Origin: Aureitalea marina
Lineage (GTDB): Bacteria; Bacteroidota; Bacteroidia; Flavobacteriales; Flavobacteriaceae
Direction: 5' to 3'
Assembly: GCF_002943755.1 (NCBI RefSeq)
Contig: NZ_MQUB01000001.1
Coordinates: forward strand, 1,352,501-1,416,500
DNA length: 64,000 nucleotides
The translations under genes were made by a program, and so were the position numbers. Shown here in pieces: positions 34,688 through 43,464 of this stretch. The stretch's first letter is position 1. Each line of letters opens with the position of its first letter. A model generated the notes under the pieces. That model was not told where the DNA came from, searched no databases, and saw only the letters and a list, made by a program, of their open reading frames with translations.

Positions 34688-35460
34688 CAGCCCTTGTCTT
34701 TTCTGCGATTCAAAACCCGGTATTCATCATAACATTCTGAAATAGCGTCCAGGATCTGAAGGTCACTGGCCGAACGAATAAAATCTGCAGAGTAACTGCA
34801 GTTATTGAGGATCTCATCGATATCTATGCGTTCTAATTGCAGCACCGCCATCAAGGTCTCCCGATCGTATTTGGTCGACAACAAGTTGCGTATCTCATCG
34901 TCTTCCTTCATCTGCCTCAGTTTCTTCATCTGCTTGGGCCTCTTCCCAAAGATGTTGTAGAGGAAATCGGCAGGATTAAAGACAGCGCTCAGTACTTTGT
35001 TCACCGCAGAAGGAGATTTATTACCCCCTTCGTAACCAGTTCCCAATCCAGCAATACGGTAACGATAGTTGTCGTAGATCGGTATGGTCTTGGCATCAAC
35101 TTCCACATAACCCGTCAGCTGAACAGGCTTAACAACCACCTCTTCCAAGGCAATACCCAACTCGGTCATTTTGACCTTGATATCACCGTATTTTAACCAG
35201 TCATTCGTTACCCGAACTCGAATCGATTTAAATCCAAGATATGAGAAGTAGAGGGTATCGTTTACAGCTGCCTTAACGTTAAACTCCCCGGATTTATTAG
35301 TGGTCGTACCGATAACCTGGTTCAGGTTAACGATGTTCACATTCTCCAAAGGAAGGTCATTGGCATCGTTCAGTACCTTACCACTAATGATCTGGCTTTC
35401 CTGGGACCAGGCCAAGCCGGATATAAGAAGGAACAGAAGTAGGTATACCGCTTTTCTCAT
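34687..35460 (-). CDS. CarboxypepD_reg-like domain protein, exported
   Basis: A 257-residue protein: signal peptide (to LAWSQ, residue 19), a carboxypeptidase-regulatory-like beta-sandwich (IISGKVLNDANDLPLENVNI, TTTNKSGEFNVKAAVNDTLY, FSYLGFKSIRVRV) as in the front of SusC-type receptors, and a helical C-terminal part rich in charge (KRPKQMKKLRQMKEDDEIR). No TonB barrel follows. Likely periplasmic; function unknown. Translationally coupled to the TfoX-like gene (TGATG). Confidence 0.83.
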   Translation of the reverse strand: MRKAVYLLLFLLISGLAWSQESQIISGKVLNDANDLPLENVNIVNLNQVIGTTTNKSGEFNVKAAVNDTLYFSYLGFKSIRVRVTNDWLKYGDIKVKMTELGIALEEVVVKPVQLTGYVEVDAKTIPIYDNYRYRIAGLGTGYEGGNKSPSAVNKVLSAVFNPADFLYNIFGKRPKQMKKLRQMKEDDEIRNLLSTKYDRETLMAVLQLERIDIDEILNNCSYSADFIRSASDLQILDAISECYDEYRVLNRRKDKG

Positions 35461-35533
35461 AGCAAATCTTGTCAGTAAAACTAAGCATTTAGACGCGATA
35501 AACCTCTAAAAGTTTCGTTAAGTCGCTATGCCG

Positions 35534-37294
35534 CTATCCCCTACGTCTCCTTTTTCCTCCGGTACCTTGATTTCTGGGAGGTTTGGAACTGCGATCAAAG
35601 GATCTTCCACCAGATCTCGGCTTGCCCGATTTCTGCTTAAATTTCCGGCCCTGGGAGGTTCCTCCAAAGTCCTTACCATCTCTTCGCTTTCCGCCACCTT
35701 TCTTTCTTCCATCTTTGCTTACCTCCACAAAGACACGACGGCCGTTCATTTTAAAATCTTGGAAAGTCTCCAGTACCTTATCTAGGAATTTTTCATCTAC
35801 ACTGAAAAATGAGAAACTATTCATGACATCCACTTTGAAGATGTCGTCCTTGCCCAATTGCAGCATATCGCGTAGGAAGTCTTTCAACTCCATCCAATTG
35901 AACTGGTCCTTGGCTCCAAGATTGATAAAGAAACGGACACTTTTCTCCGCTTTTACCGGTCTGTCTGCGCCTGCAGTATTGAGGTCTTTTGCTCCCTTGT
36001 AGTAGTTGTAGAAACGACCGAACTCCACTGAAAAGAACTTCTTGACCAGGTCCTCTCTGCTAAATTCGTCCAGAACTTCGGTAATATTGGGTAAATAAGG
36101 GTCAATATCCGGATTGATGGGTGTATCCTTGACCGTATTGGCGAGGTGAAATAGTTGGATCTCACAGATCTCCATTCCACTGGGCACGTCCTTCTGAATA
36201 AAGGACTTCCCAATGATCTTTTCGATGGCCTGGATCTTGCGAAGATCAGATTTGACCACTATAGCCATGGATACCCCCGATTTACCTGCTCGTCCGGTAC
36301 GGCCAGATCGGTGAGTATAGGTCTCTACCTCATCAGGCAATTGGTAGTTGATCACATGGGTGATATCGTCCACGTCTATTCCCCTGGCAGCAACATCAGT
36401 AGCAACCAGCATCTGGATCTGACGTGTGCGGAACGATTTCATAACCAGATCACGCTGGTTCTGGCTGAGATCACCGTGCAAGGCTGCCGCATTATAACCA
36501 TCCTCGATCAATTTTTCGGCAACTTTTTGGGTATCGCGTTTGGTACGGCAGAATACCACGGAAAAGATTGACGGGTTAGCATCAGCCAAACGTTTGAGAG
36601 CCAAATAGCGGTCTCGAGCATTGACCAGGTAGTATTCGTGGGTCACATTCTCGGCTCCCACATTCTTTCGTCCCACCGTGATCTCGGCGGGATTATGCAT
36701 GAATTTACGGGCAATGACCGCAACTTCTTTGGGCATAGTTGCGCTGAATAGCCAGGTGCTCTTATCCTCGGGTGTATGAGATAGAATATCGGTTATATCC
36801 TCATAGAATCCCATATTGAGCATCTCATCGGCTTCGTCCAATACACAATACTGTATCCTGGAAATGTCTACTGCTCCCCTTCCGATCAGGTCTTTCATCC
36901 TACCCGGTGTAGCCACAATGATCTGGGCTCCTTTCTTGATGGCCCTGATTTGCTCATTAACACTGGCGCCGCCATAAACGGCCACTACATTCAGACCCTG
37001 AACATGTTTTCCGTAATTGTGCATCTCCTGGGTGATCTGAAGACAAAGCTCCCGGGTTGGCGATAAGATCAGCCCCTGAGTTACCCGGCTTTCTGCCTGA
37101 ATCAGTTGGAGCATGGGAAAACCGAATGCCGCGGTTTTACCGGTTCCGGTCTGTGCGAGGGCAACTAGATCCGTATTATCCTGAAGGAGAATCGGAATAG
37201 CCTGTTGTTGTACATCGGATGGGGTCTCGAAACCAAGATCGTTAATGGCATCAAGAAAGGGCTGGTCCAGCCCCAGTTGTTCAAAAGTATTCAT
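35534..37294 (-). CDS. DEAD-box RNA helicase with DbpA-type C-terminal domain
   Basis: The protein has 586 residues from ATG 37294 (MNTFEQLGLDQPFLDAIND). Motifs: Q motif GFETPSDVQQQAIP, Walker A ALAQTGTGKTAAFG, PTRELCLQ, DEAD box VLDEADEMLNMGF, SAT in LFSATMPKEV, and HRSGRTGRAGKSG. A DbpA-like RNA-binding domain (FFINLGAKDQFNWMELKDF) and a basic Gly/Arg-rich tail (residues about 530-586) follow. It probably remodels rRNA or works in cold adaptation. The frame extends upstream to 37378, but the start at the FEQLGL motif is conventional. Confidence 0.9.
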   Translation of the reverse strand: MNTFEQLGLDQPFLDAINDLGFETPSDVQQQAIPILLQDNTDLVALAQTGTGKTAAFGFPMLQLIQAESRVTQGLILSPTRELCLQITQEMHNYGKHVQGLNVVAVYGGASVNEQIRAIKKGAQIIVATPGRMKDLIGRGAVDISRIQYCVLDEADEMLNMGFYEDITDILSHTPEDKSTWLFSATMPKEVAVIARKFMHNPAEITVGRKNVGAENVTHEYYLVNARDRYLALKRLADANPSIFSVVFCRTKRDTQKVAEKLIEDGYNAAALHGDLSQNQRDLVMKSFRTRQIQMLVATDVAARGIDVDDITHVINYQLPDEVETYTHRSGRTGRAGKSGVSMAIVVKSDLRKIQAIEKIIGKSFIQKDVPSGMEICEIQLFHLANTVKDTPINPDIDPYLPNITEVLDEFSREDLVKKFFSVEFGRFYNYYKGAKDLNTAGADRPVKAEKSVRFFINLGAKDQFNWMELKDFLRDMLQLGKDDIFKVDVMNSFSFFSVDEKFLDKVLETFQDFKMNGRRVFVEVSKDGRKKGGGKRRDGKDFGGTSQGRKFKQKSGKPRSGGRSFDRSSKPPRNQGTGGKRRRRG

Positions 37295-37453
37295 ATGTCC
37301 TGTTTGTTGTGTCTCTGGGAAGCTAACGACAAAACAAACCTGGCTTCTACTTGGACACTGGTTCCTTAAAGGGCGCAAAGATAGGGGATTTTTTAGGAGT
37401 GAAGGGTGAGGCTAAACTCCAAGTGCCAGATTAAAAGACCCAAAATCGAGCAG

Positions 37454-37527
37454 CTCACTGCTCACCGCTCACTGTTCATTGCCCACAGAATAATTCAAAT
37501 AACGATTAACGAATCACGAATAACCAA
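37454..37527 (+). repeat. Degenerate 7-bp tandem repeats
   Basis: CTCACTG CTCACCG CTCACTG TTCATTG from 37454, then after about 20 bases ACGATTA ACGAATC ACGAATA. Both are runs of a 7-bp unit. They lie in the gene-free stretch 37295-37800, which otherwise shows only the GC-rich repeat at 37531 and AT-rich sequence. Confidence 0.5.
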
Positions 37528-37530
37528 ATA

Positions 37531-37573
37531 TACCTTGGGGGCCCCTATTCCCCTTCCTGGGATCAATCTATCC
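37531..37573 (+). repeat. Dispersed GC-rich intergenic repeat, copy A
   Basis: TACCTTGGGGGCCCCTATTC, followed by CCCTTCCTGGGATCAATCTA. Closely related copies lie at 39963-40010 and 43203-43243, all between genes. Confidence 0.7.
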
Positions 37574-37800
37574 TAAAAAATAATTCGCTACAAATAATAA
37601 TAAAGACCGTGTTGATGGTTCGTGAATGTGGATATGACCATTCAAGAATTACAAGTTGTTAGTCGGATACATTTCCCTCAGTCAATTGAAGAGTGAGCTA
37701 CTTCAAGTAGAGTCCTGTAACTCTTTATCAGTTGGATTAAGTTATCTATCTTTAAGTCAGTCCCTATTTCAGGAACTTGCGAATTAAATTCTCCCTAAAA

Positions 37801-39021
37801 ATGCCTATCACCAAAACAGCCCTTTTTCTCCTACGAATTACTATTATAATGGCAGTGGTATTGATTACGAGTTGTACCACAGATCAAGATACCGTTGATA
37901 GTTATTTTGGGTTTGACATCCCTAAAGAAACACTGGATCGTTACCTGGAAGATCAAATGGATTCTCTGAATATTCCGGGTATGGCAATCGCCTTTATCAA
38001 TGACGGGAAGGTAGTCCACCATCGAACATTGGGTTACGCCAATTTGCAAGATCAGATTCCAGTGACCGAAACGACGATTTTTGAAGCAGCATCTCTATCC
38101 AAGCCGGTGTTTGCTTTCTTAGTGATGAAATACGTGGAGGAAGGCAAATTGGACCTGGATATTCCACTCTACACCTACCTTCCCTATCCGGACATCGCTT
38201 ACGATGATCGTTACCAGAAGATCACTGCCCGAATGGCCTTAAGCCATAGAACGGGCTTCCCAAATTGGAGAGAGGACACCCCAGACGATCGGCTGATCAT
38301 ACAATTCGAACCCGGTACGGACTATTTCTATTCTGGTGAGGGTTATCAATACCTGGCCAAGGTAATCAATGAGATCGAAGGATTTGACTGGGAGGGGCTG
38401 GAATCGGATTTCCAAGCCAAAATTGCGGTACCAATGGGTGTGGACCACAGCGTCTTTATACAAGATGATTATAGCAAAAGGCATAAAGCGGAGCCCTATG
38501 ACGAAGAGGGAAAATGGGTAGGTCCAGGTCGCAATCCGGATAGTCTCAGGCAATATCAATTTTGGGCACCAGCATCATTACATTCTGAGGCCCTGGATTT
38601 TTCCAAATGGATGATTGGCCTTATGGAGCGTAAGGTTTTAAAAGAAGAAAGTTATCAGGAACTATTCAAGCCACATTCCTATGTTGACGAATTCAATGGA
38701 ATCAAGGTTGACTATACCTTGGGTTTTTTTAAGCCCCAATTACCGTTGACCAATCTCTACATGCATGGGGGCAATAACTTTGGCTTCACCTCCTCTTTTG
38801 CAGTAGATCCCAACAAAAAATGGGGGTTTGTTCTGTTTACAAATTCGGAATATGGTGAAGACCTGGGCAACGAATTAACTCTGTACATGCTGACCGGTCC
38901 GGATCTTACCAAGGTTTATGTTCTATTGGCGTTGGTAGCCATCAGTGTTATCCTAATTTTGGTCCTTTTGATAAGGTGGTTATTGAAGCAACGGAAAAAA
39001 ATTAGAGCGTCAACTAAATAA
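37801..39021 (+). CDS. Serine hydrolase, class C beta-lactamase-like lipoprotein
   Basis: The protein has 406 residues from ATG 37801. The signal ends in a lipobox-like LITSC, so it is a lipoprotein. Motifs of the family: SLSK (SxxK nucleophile) in TIFEAASLSKPVFAF, YSG at the Tyr motif (YFYSGEGYQYL) and HGG in YMHGGNNFGF. A C-terminal membrane helix (VLLALVAISVILILVLLI) and a basic end are added. Members cleave peptides or esters in cell-wall or secondary metabolism; true beta-lactamase activity is not implied. The frame also runs back to a TTG at 37777. Confidence 0.85.
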   Translation: MPITKTALFLLRITIIMAVVLITSCTTDQDTVDSYFGFDIPKETLDRYLEDQMDSLNIPGMAIAFINDGKVVHHRTLGYANLQDQIPVTETTIFEAASLSKPVFAFLVMKYVEEGKLDLDIPLYTYLPYPDIAYDDRYQKITARMALSHRTGFPNWREDTPDDRLIIQFEPGTDYFYSGEGYQYLAKVINEIEGFDWEGLESDFQAKIAVPMGVDHSVFIQDDYSKRHKAEPYDEEGKWVGPGRNPDSLRQYQFWAPASLHSEALDFSKWMIGLMERKVLKEESYQELFKPHSYVDEFNGIKVDYTLGFFKPQLPLTNLYMHGGNNFGFTSSFAVDPNKKWGFVLFTNSEYGEDLGNELTLYMLTGPDLTKVYVLLALVAISVILILVLLIRWLLKQRKKIRASTK

Positions 39022-39045
39022 TCTTAATGTCTACCTTCTGAAATA

Positions 39046-39927
39046 ATGATCATGATTAAAAAAATCCTCACAGCCGTTCTCACCATTTCGGTGCTCGGTA
39101 TCGGGCTTATAGCCTTTTACAGCATGTATGTACGTAGGATCAAGCTATCTGATGTAAACCCTCCCATTGAGAAAACCAGGGAAGCCCAGGCGCTGTCCGC
39201 TTTTTTTGGATTGGATGCACTACCCGCCCAAAGCCTGTTACTCTACTGGCGAGGTCCGGGGAAAAACGGTATGCCATTGGTTCTTTCTCAGGAGGTAGAC
39301 CCTTCCACTTTGGACAACACCGACTTTGAGGTGACCACCCAGAATGGTGTAACATTCAGTGTTGAATTCGTAACCCTAAAACCTGCCAACGAAGAATTCG
39401 AGCTTAGGACTATTCTCTTCATTGGTGAATACGGCGCTTACCCTGATAATCCGCCTGTGCGCGTAACCATAGTAGGTGACTTGATGAGTCGCTCTGGTCA
39501 AAACTACAAGGGCCAAAGCCTACCCGTAATTCCTTTACCCGACGGCCCCACCATTAGTTATGCCGAGCATTTTATTATCGACGATGATTATCCCTATGTA
39601 AAAAGTGGTGCCGGTTGCGACTGTCCTAAAGAAGAGACCGAACAAGTTGTACGAACGGTTTGGGCAGGTGGCGTGAGAGCGGCAAATGGAAAGGAATTAG
39701 GAGACAACGAATTAAATTCCTTTCAAATCACATTGGTAAGAGGAAAAGACACCACTCAGGTTCATCCTTTCAAATTGGCTGATCTTGGAGATGGCGACAA
39801 TAATATCGATCTATGTTTAAAAGAAAAAGGAACTCCTGTTTTGGTGGAGGCCGAGGCAGGTATTGCGATAGATCCGAGAAATGACCTCAACCCGAAAACT
39901 AAAAAAGAGGTGGTCAGCAGGTGGTAA
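39046..39927 (+). CDS. Hypothetical membrane-anchored protein
   Basis: A 293-residue protein not recognised as a known family. It has one N-terminal membrane helix (ILTAVLTISVLGIGLIAFY), then an extracytoplasmic domain of mixed beta character with a central cysteine pair (SGAGCDCPKEE) and one further cysteine (DLCLKEKG). It follows the serine hydrolase by 24 bases and may be co-transcribed. An ATG two codons later (39052) is an equal start candidate. Confidence 0.65.
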   Translation: MIMIKKILTAVLTISVLGIGLIAFYSMYVRRIKLSDVNPPIEKTREAQALSAFFGLDALPAQSLLLYWRGPGKNGMPLVLSQEVDPSTLDNTDFEVTTQNGVTFSVEFVTLKPANEEFELRTILFIGEYGAYPDNPPVRVTIVGDLMSRSGQNYKGQSLPVIPLPDGPTISYAEHFIIDDDYPYVKSGAGCDCPKEETEQVVRTVWAGGVRAANGKELGDNELNSFQITLVRGKDTTQVHPFKLADLGDGDNNIDLCLKEKGTPVLVEAEAGIAIDPRNDLNPKTKKEVVSRW

Positions 39928-39962
39928 ATTGGCACTTTTGAAGACCGATCATTTTTGAAATT

Positions 39963-40010
39963 CACTTTGGGGGCCCCCAAGCCCCGTCCGGGGGCAATCT
40001 AGCCCTTTTA
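39963..40010 (+). repeat. Dispersed GC-rich intergenic repeat, copy B
   Basis: CACTTTGGGGGCCCCCAAGC then CCCGTCCGGGGGCAATCTAG. The core GGGGGCCCCC is a perfect palindrome here. It lies between the hypothetical gene and rdgB; the rest of 39928-40123 holds nothing I can support. Confidence 0.65.
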
Positions 40011-40123
40011 ATTACAATAGATAAAGTGAAATCCAAGCTCTTGTCATCATACTTGAATTTAGAACCGGAATTCAAGAATATTCGATCGAAATCCTGATGA
40101 AATTGCTGATTAGGGGATTGAAT

Positions 40124-40699
40124 CTACAAACTTCTTAGGTATTCGAGTAATGCCCTGACCGCCTTTCCCCTATGACCGATATCCGCCTTTTCATCAGCCG
40201 TCATTTCTGCAAAGGTCTCCGATCTTCCATCGGGGAGAAAGACCGGATCGTAGCCAAATCCCTTTTCTCCTCTAGGTGTTTCAGTAATAATACCTTCACA
40301 AATCCCTGTAAAAAACTCCGTATGGTCTGGCAAGGCCAACGCAATGACCGTCTTGAAATGTGCCGACCGATCCTCTTTATCAGCTAGCTCTTTCAAGAGT
40401 TTACGAGTATTGTCCAGTGCATTTTTTTGAGGCCCGGCATATCGAGCACTGTAAACCCCGGGAGCCCCACCTAGCTCATCGACCAGCAGACCTGTATCGT
40501 CAGCAAAGCAAGGAAGTTTGTAATGATCTCTTACATAGGCGGCCTTGAGTTCGGCATTTCCCTCAATGGTATCTGAAGTTTCCGGAATTTCCTCATGACA
40601 ACCGATATCTGTCAACCCCAAAAGATCTATACCTGAGGGCATAATAGACCTTACCTCTTGCAATTTATTTGGATTGTGAGTAGCAAATACCAGTTGCAT
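40124..40699 (-). CDS. rdgB: XTP/dITP diphosphatase (RdgB/HAM1)
   Basis: A 191-residue protein: MQLVFATHNPNKLQEVRSI, the substrate segment CFADDTGLLVDELGGAPGVYSAR-type block near residue 70 and PRGEKGFGYDPVFLPDG near residue 145. It removes deaminated purine triphosphates (ITP, XTP) from the pool. The start overlaps the VOC gene stop by one base. Confidence 0.95.
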   Translation of the reverse strand: MQLVFATHNPNKLQEVRSIMPSGIDLLGLTDIGCHEEIPETSDTIEGNAELKAAYVRDHYKLPCFADDTGLLVDELGGAPGVYSARYAGPQKNALDNTRKLLKELADKEDRSAHFKTVIALALPDHTEFFTGICEGIITETPRGEKGFGYDPVFLPDGRSETFAEMTADEKADIGHRGKAVRALLEYLRSL

Positions 40700-41073
40700 C
40701 AGTTGTTGGAATGAAGTGCGATTCGATTACCTTCTGTATCCTCCATGAGTCCCATAAAACCATGTTCCGGAGAGATCCTTGTCTTTTGCTGTAAAACCTT
40801 GCCGCCGGCAGCTTCGACCCGTGATAATTCATGTGCTAAATCTTGGCAAGACAAATAGATCAGAGTCCCCTGGTAACTGGGTGTGTATTGCTCATGCTGT
40901 ATCAGCGAACCAGTGGCTCCAGGCTTACTTACATCGCCCGGAAAGAATCCCATCTTGGTCCCATCCAGATCAACCATTTGAATATTGATCTCAAATACCT
41001 TGTCGTAAAACGACTTGGCCCTCTCAATATTGGAAACTGGTATTTCGAACCAGTTTATAGGATTACCTTCCAT
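40699..41073 (-). CDS. VOC (glyoxalase-fold) family protein
   Basis: A 124-residue single-domain protein: NWFEIPVSNIERAKSFYDKV at the start and GGKVLQQKTRISPEHGFMGL with DTEGNRIALHS at the end, standard for vicinal oxygen chelate proteins. Metal ligands are plausible but the reaction is unknown. Sits between the SRPBCC gene (nine bases) and rdgB (one-base overlap) in one minus-strand run. Confidence 0.85.
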   Translation of the reverse strand: MEGNPINWFEIPVSNIERAKSFYDKVFEINIQMVDLDGTKMGFFPGDVSKPGATGSLIQHEQYTPSYQGTLIYLSCQDLAHELSRVEAAGGKVLQQKTRISPEHGFMGLMEDTEGNRIALHSNN

Positions 41074-41082
41074 TAGATCCTA

Positions 41083-41607
41083 TTAATTGCTTTCTAAAAT
41101 GCTTTTCAATTCTGCCAAGCCTTCATTGAAGTCCTTGCCTACCGCCTTATCCATATTCATGAAGAGCATAAAGATGTTTGCCGGTACTTTGTGCCTACCT
41201 GAAAAACCCCATTCCACCTTGGTGCCAGATCCTTCATCTGAGCACGTAATATATGCATCACTTTGCGACTCCCAAGGCTTAAGAAAAGTTAATTTGGTAC
41301 GCAGAGTCCGGCCATCAAGGATCTCTACGATCTCCTGCTGACCTGTTCCTACCTGCTTATTCCCTTCCCATTTGGAAACAAATCCTACGTCCCCGTCATT
41401 TCCAATGAATTCTTGTTTCATATTCGAATCTTTCTTTTTCCAAGGAGACCAATTATCCTGATTCTTGACATACCGGATGTAAGGGAAAACCTCACTCCTG
41501 GCCTTGTTGATGGTAATACTGCGACTAACATTGTAATTCTTAGGGGCAGCGATCGCCAAAATAACGACTATGGCGACTATGGCGCCAAGGATGTACAAAA
41601 AGATCAT
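41083..41607 (-). CDS. SRPBCC-family protein, membrane-anchored
   Basis: The protein has 174 residues. An N-terminal hydrophobic helix (MIFLYILGAIVAIVVILAIA) precedes a helix-grip domain: NVSRSITINKARSEVFPYIR, VKNQDNWSPWKKKDSNMKQE and KVEWGFSGRHKVPANIFMLF. This is the polyketide-cyclase-like group often found beside VOC proteins, as here. The ligand is unknown. Confidence 0.83.
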   Translation of the reverse strand: MIFLYILGAIVAIVVILAIAAPKNYNVSRSITINKARSEVFPYIRYVKNQDNWSPWKKKDSNMKQEFIGNDGDVGFVSKWEGNKQVGTGQQEIVEILDGRTLRTKLTFLKPWESQSDAYITCSDEGSGTKVEWGFSGRHKVPANIFMLFMNMDKAVGKDFNEGLAELKSILESN

Positions 41608-41635
41608 TGCGTCTAGGTTTGGTTGTTAACGAAAG

Positions 41636-42304
41636 TTACGAATTTTTCGACTCCTCAAAGCGCTGGATGATCTGATCCACAGACTTGATCGATCGCCTCA
41701 TCCAGCTATCGATTAGTTGGAGTTGTTCTTCTTCAGCAAGTTTCCAAGGCAGATCGTGATCTCTTAATTGTTGACTGAGTTGATAAAGAATAATTGCCGC
41801 AGATACGGATACATTTAAACTTTCGGTAAAGCCATACATTGGGATCTTCAGGCACTCATCGCAACGATCCAAGACCTCTTGGCTAATTCCTTCTTTCTCC
41901 GTGCCAAAAATTAGGGCTATGGGTTGCTCCAACTTAAAATCCGAAAGATCCACGGACGATTGGTGAGGGCTGGTCGCCACTAGCTTGTATCCTTTGGACC
42001 TTAACTGATCCAAACAGGTATGAGTACTCTGATAACGGTGAAGATCGACCCACTTCTGGGCACCCATGGCGATCTCCCGATCCATTCTCTTCCCAAATCG
42101 CCGTTCTATCAAATGCAGGTCCTGAACCCCAAATACATCACAACTTCTCATGACTGCAGACGTATTGTGAGCCTGATAAAGATCCTCCATGACCACCGTT
42201 ATAAAACGGGTTCGCTCCGAGGCTTTTTGACGCAATAACGTCTGACGTCTCTCCGTAAGAAAAGACTGCAGGTGCTCAAAAAGTTCTATGTTCATCTCAG
42301 CCAA
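41636..42304 (-). CDS. TrmH-family (SPOUT) RNA methyltransferase
   Basis: A 222-residue knotted methyltransferase: RFITVVMEDLYQAHNTSAVM (motif 1 with the catalytic Arg region), IALIFGTEKEGISQEVLDRC (motif 2), and IPMYGFTESLNVSVSAAIIL (motif 3). Size and the N-terminal helices fit TrmH, which methylates G18 of tRNA, more than the larger RlmB. An ATG at 42295 (MNIELFEHL) is a second possible start. Confidence 0.88.
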   Translation of the reverse strand: MAEMNIELFEHLQSFLTERRQTLLRQKASERTRFITVVMEDLYQAHNTSAVMRSCDVFGVQDLHLIERRFGKRMDREIAMGAQKWVDLHRYQSTHTCLDQLRSKGYKLVATSPHQSSVDLSDFKLEQPIALIFGTEKEGISQEVLDRCDECLKIPMYGFTESLNVSVSAAIILYQLSQQLRDHDLPWKLAEEEQLQLIDSWMRRSIKSVDQIIQRFEESKNS

Positions 42305-42351
42305 ACTAAATTCAGGGTTGGGTTTAAACCAGAAAAATAGATAATTTCGAA

Positions 42352-43128
42352 CTCATACTCCGCTCACTGATTGCATTGGCCCTATTTCTTTTGAGTTCTG
42401 AACTGTTTTTTGGGTAGCAGGAAAAGATCATTTACCACAACCAACAGTTCTGGACCAGTCTGAACGTAACGGCTCGGACAACGGAAAGATGGGGTGCCAT
42501 TGCAGACGTTCACATAAGGCGAAACAATTTCCTTAAAACTTCAGACTTTTACTTTCTCCGCCTAGGCGCAGCATACTGGGCTTCCAATGAATTTACCCTT
42601 GCAGGAGGATACGCTCACCTGTGGAAATCCCAGACTATCGACGGAAATCGGGTTGGATATAGCGATGAAAATCGAATTTATCAACAAGTTTTGTGGAGGA
42701 AACGCGAAGGCAAGATCACTTTTTTGTCCAGGTTTCGCAATGAGCAACGCTGGCAAGAAGTGTTGGACGCCAATGGGGATGTAGATCGGATTAGGTTCTC
42801 CAACAGAATACGATTTTTAATGTCGCTTAGTTGGAGAGTATTTACGAATCCCAAAATGCCGGCATTGGTTCTGTCTGACGAAATTCTCTTCCATTTTGGC
42901 AAAGAGATCGTCTTTAATGCCATGGACCAGAACCGGACCTTCATTGGGATCAACCAACGACTATCAAAGGATCTCACTTTTGACCTGGGCTACATGCTGG
43001 TCTACCAACAGCGATATTCTGGTTTCGAATATGACATGAACCACACATTTCGTCTTTTCTTCTACTATTCTCCGGATTGGCGTAAAGAGAAAGACAGACC
43101 TCATTATAGCATTCCGGGAGATGAGTAA
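42352..43128 (+). pseudogene. DUF2490 outer-membrane-type protein with nonsense codon and no start
   Basis: One frame reads a signal-peptide-like stretch LILRSLIALALFLLSSELFF, then GG-stop (TAG 42415-42417), then QEKIIYHNQQFWTSLNVTAR, and stays open through FTLAGGYAHLWKS and LTFDLGYMLVYQQRYSGFEY to the end HTFRLFFYYSP. This is the DUF2490 beta-barrel pattern. There is no ATG, GTG or TTG start for the signal region, and none between the TAG and TTG 42691. The gene therefore looks disabled at its 5' end while its body is well kept, which suggests recent loss or a base error. Confidence 0.65.
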
Positions 43129-43166
43129 GTCGTGAGTCGTGAGTCGTGAGTCGTGAGTCGTGAGTC
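43127..43166 (+). repeat. GTGAGTC 7-bp tandem repeat
   Basis: Five perfect copies of GTGAGTC (43132-43166) plus a partial one, starting at the stop codon of the DUF2490 gene. On the other strand the unit is CTCACGA, akin to CTCACTG at 37454 and at 43358-43377. Confidence 0.85.
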
Positions 43167-43202
43167 GAAATTTAAGTACTTCGAATAACGAATCACCGTT
43201 TT

Positions 43203-43243
43203 TACCTTGGGGCCCCTATTCCCCTTCCAGGGTCCAATCTACA
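43203..43243 (+). repeat. Dispersed GC-rich intergenic repeat, copy C
   Basis: TACCTTGGGGCCCCTATTCC then CCTTCCAGGGTCCAATCTAC. It is nearly the same as copy A and, like it, is preceded by CGAATAACGAATCAC-type sequence. CTCACTGCTCATCGCTCACT follows at 43358-43377. No gene lies in 43129-43464. Confidence 0.7.
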
Positions 43244-43464
43244 GATTTCAACCATCGACGCCTAACAAATTAATTCAGGCTTTTGATGATTCATAAAAGC
43301 GATGCCATATTCTCTAAAATCTGGTCCGTAAGATCTCGTGATTAGCTCAAGTCGCAACTCACTGCTCATCGCTCACTAAATAAATCGAATTAAACTCTAA
43401 CTGCGAAAAATAGTACCTTGAGTGGCTTAAGCATCGGGCTTATGAAATATTAACAACACCAACC

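Noticed and set aside
37801-39021. Beta-lactamase resistance gene
   Set aside because: Motifs fit the broad serine hydrolase family; length, lipobox and C-terminal membrane helix argue against a dedicated resistance enzyme.
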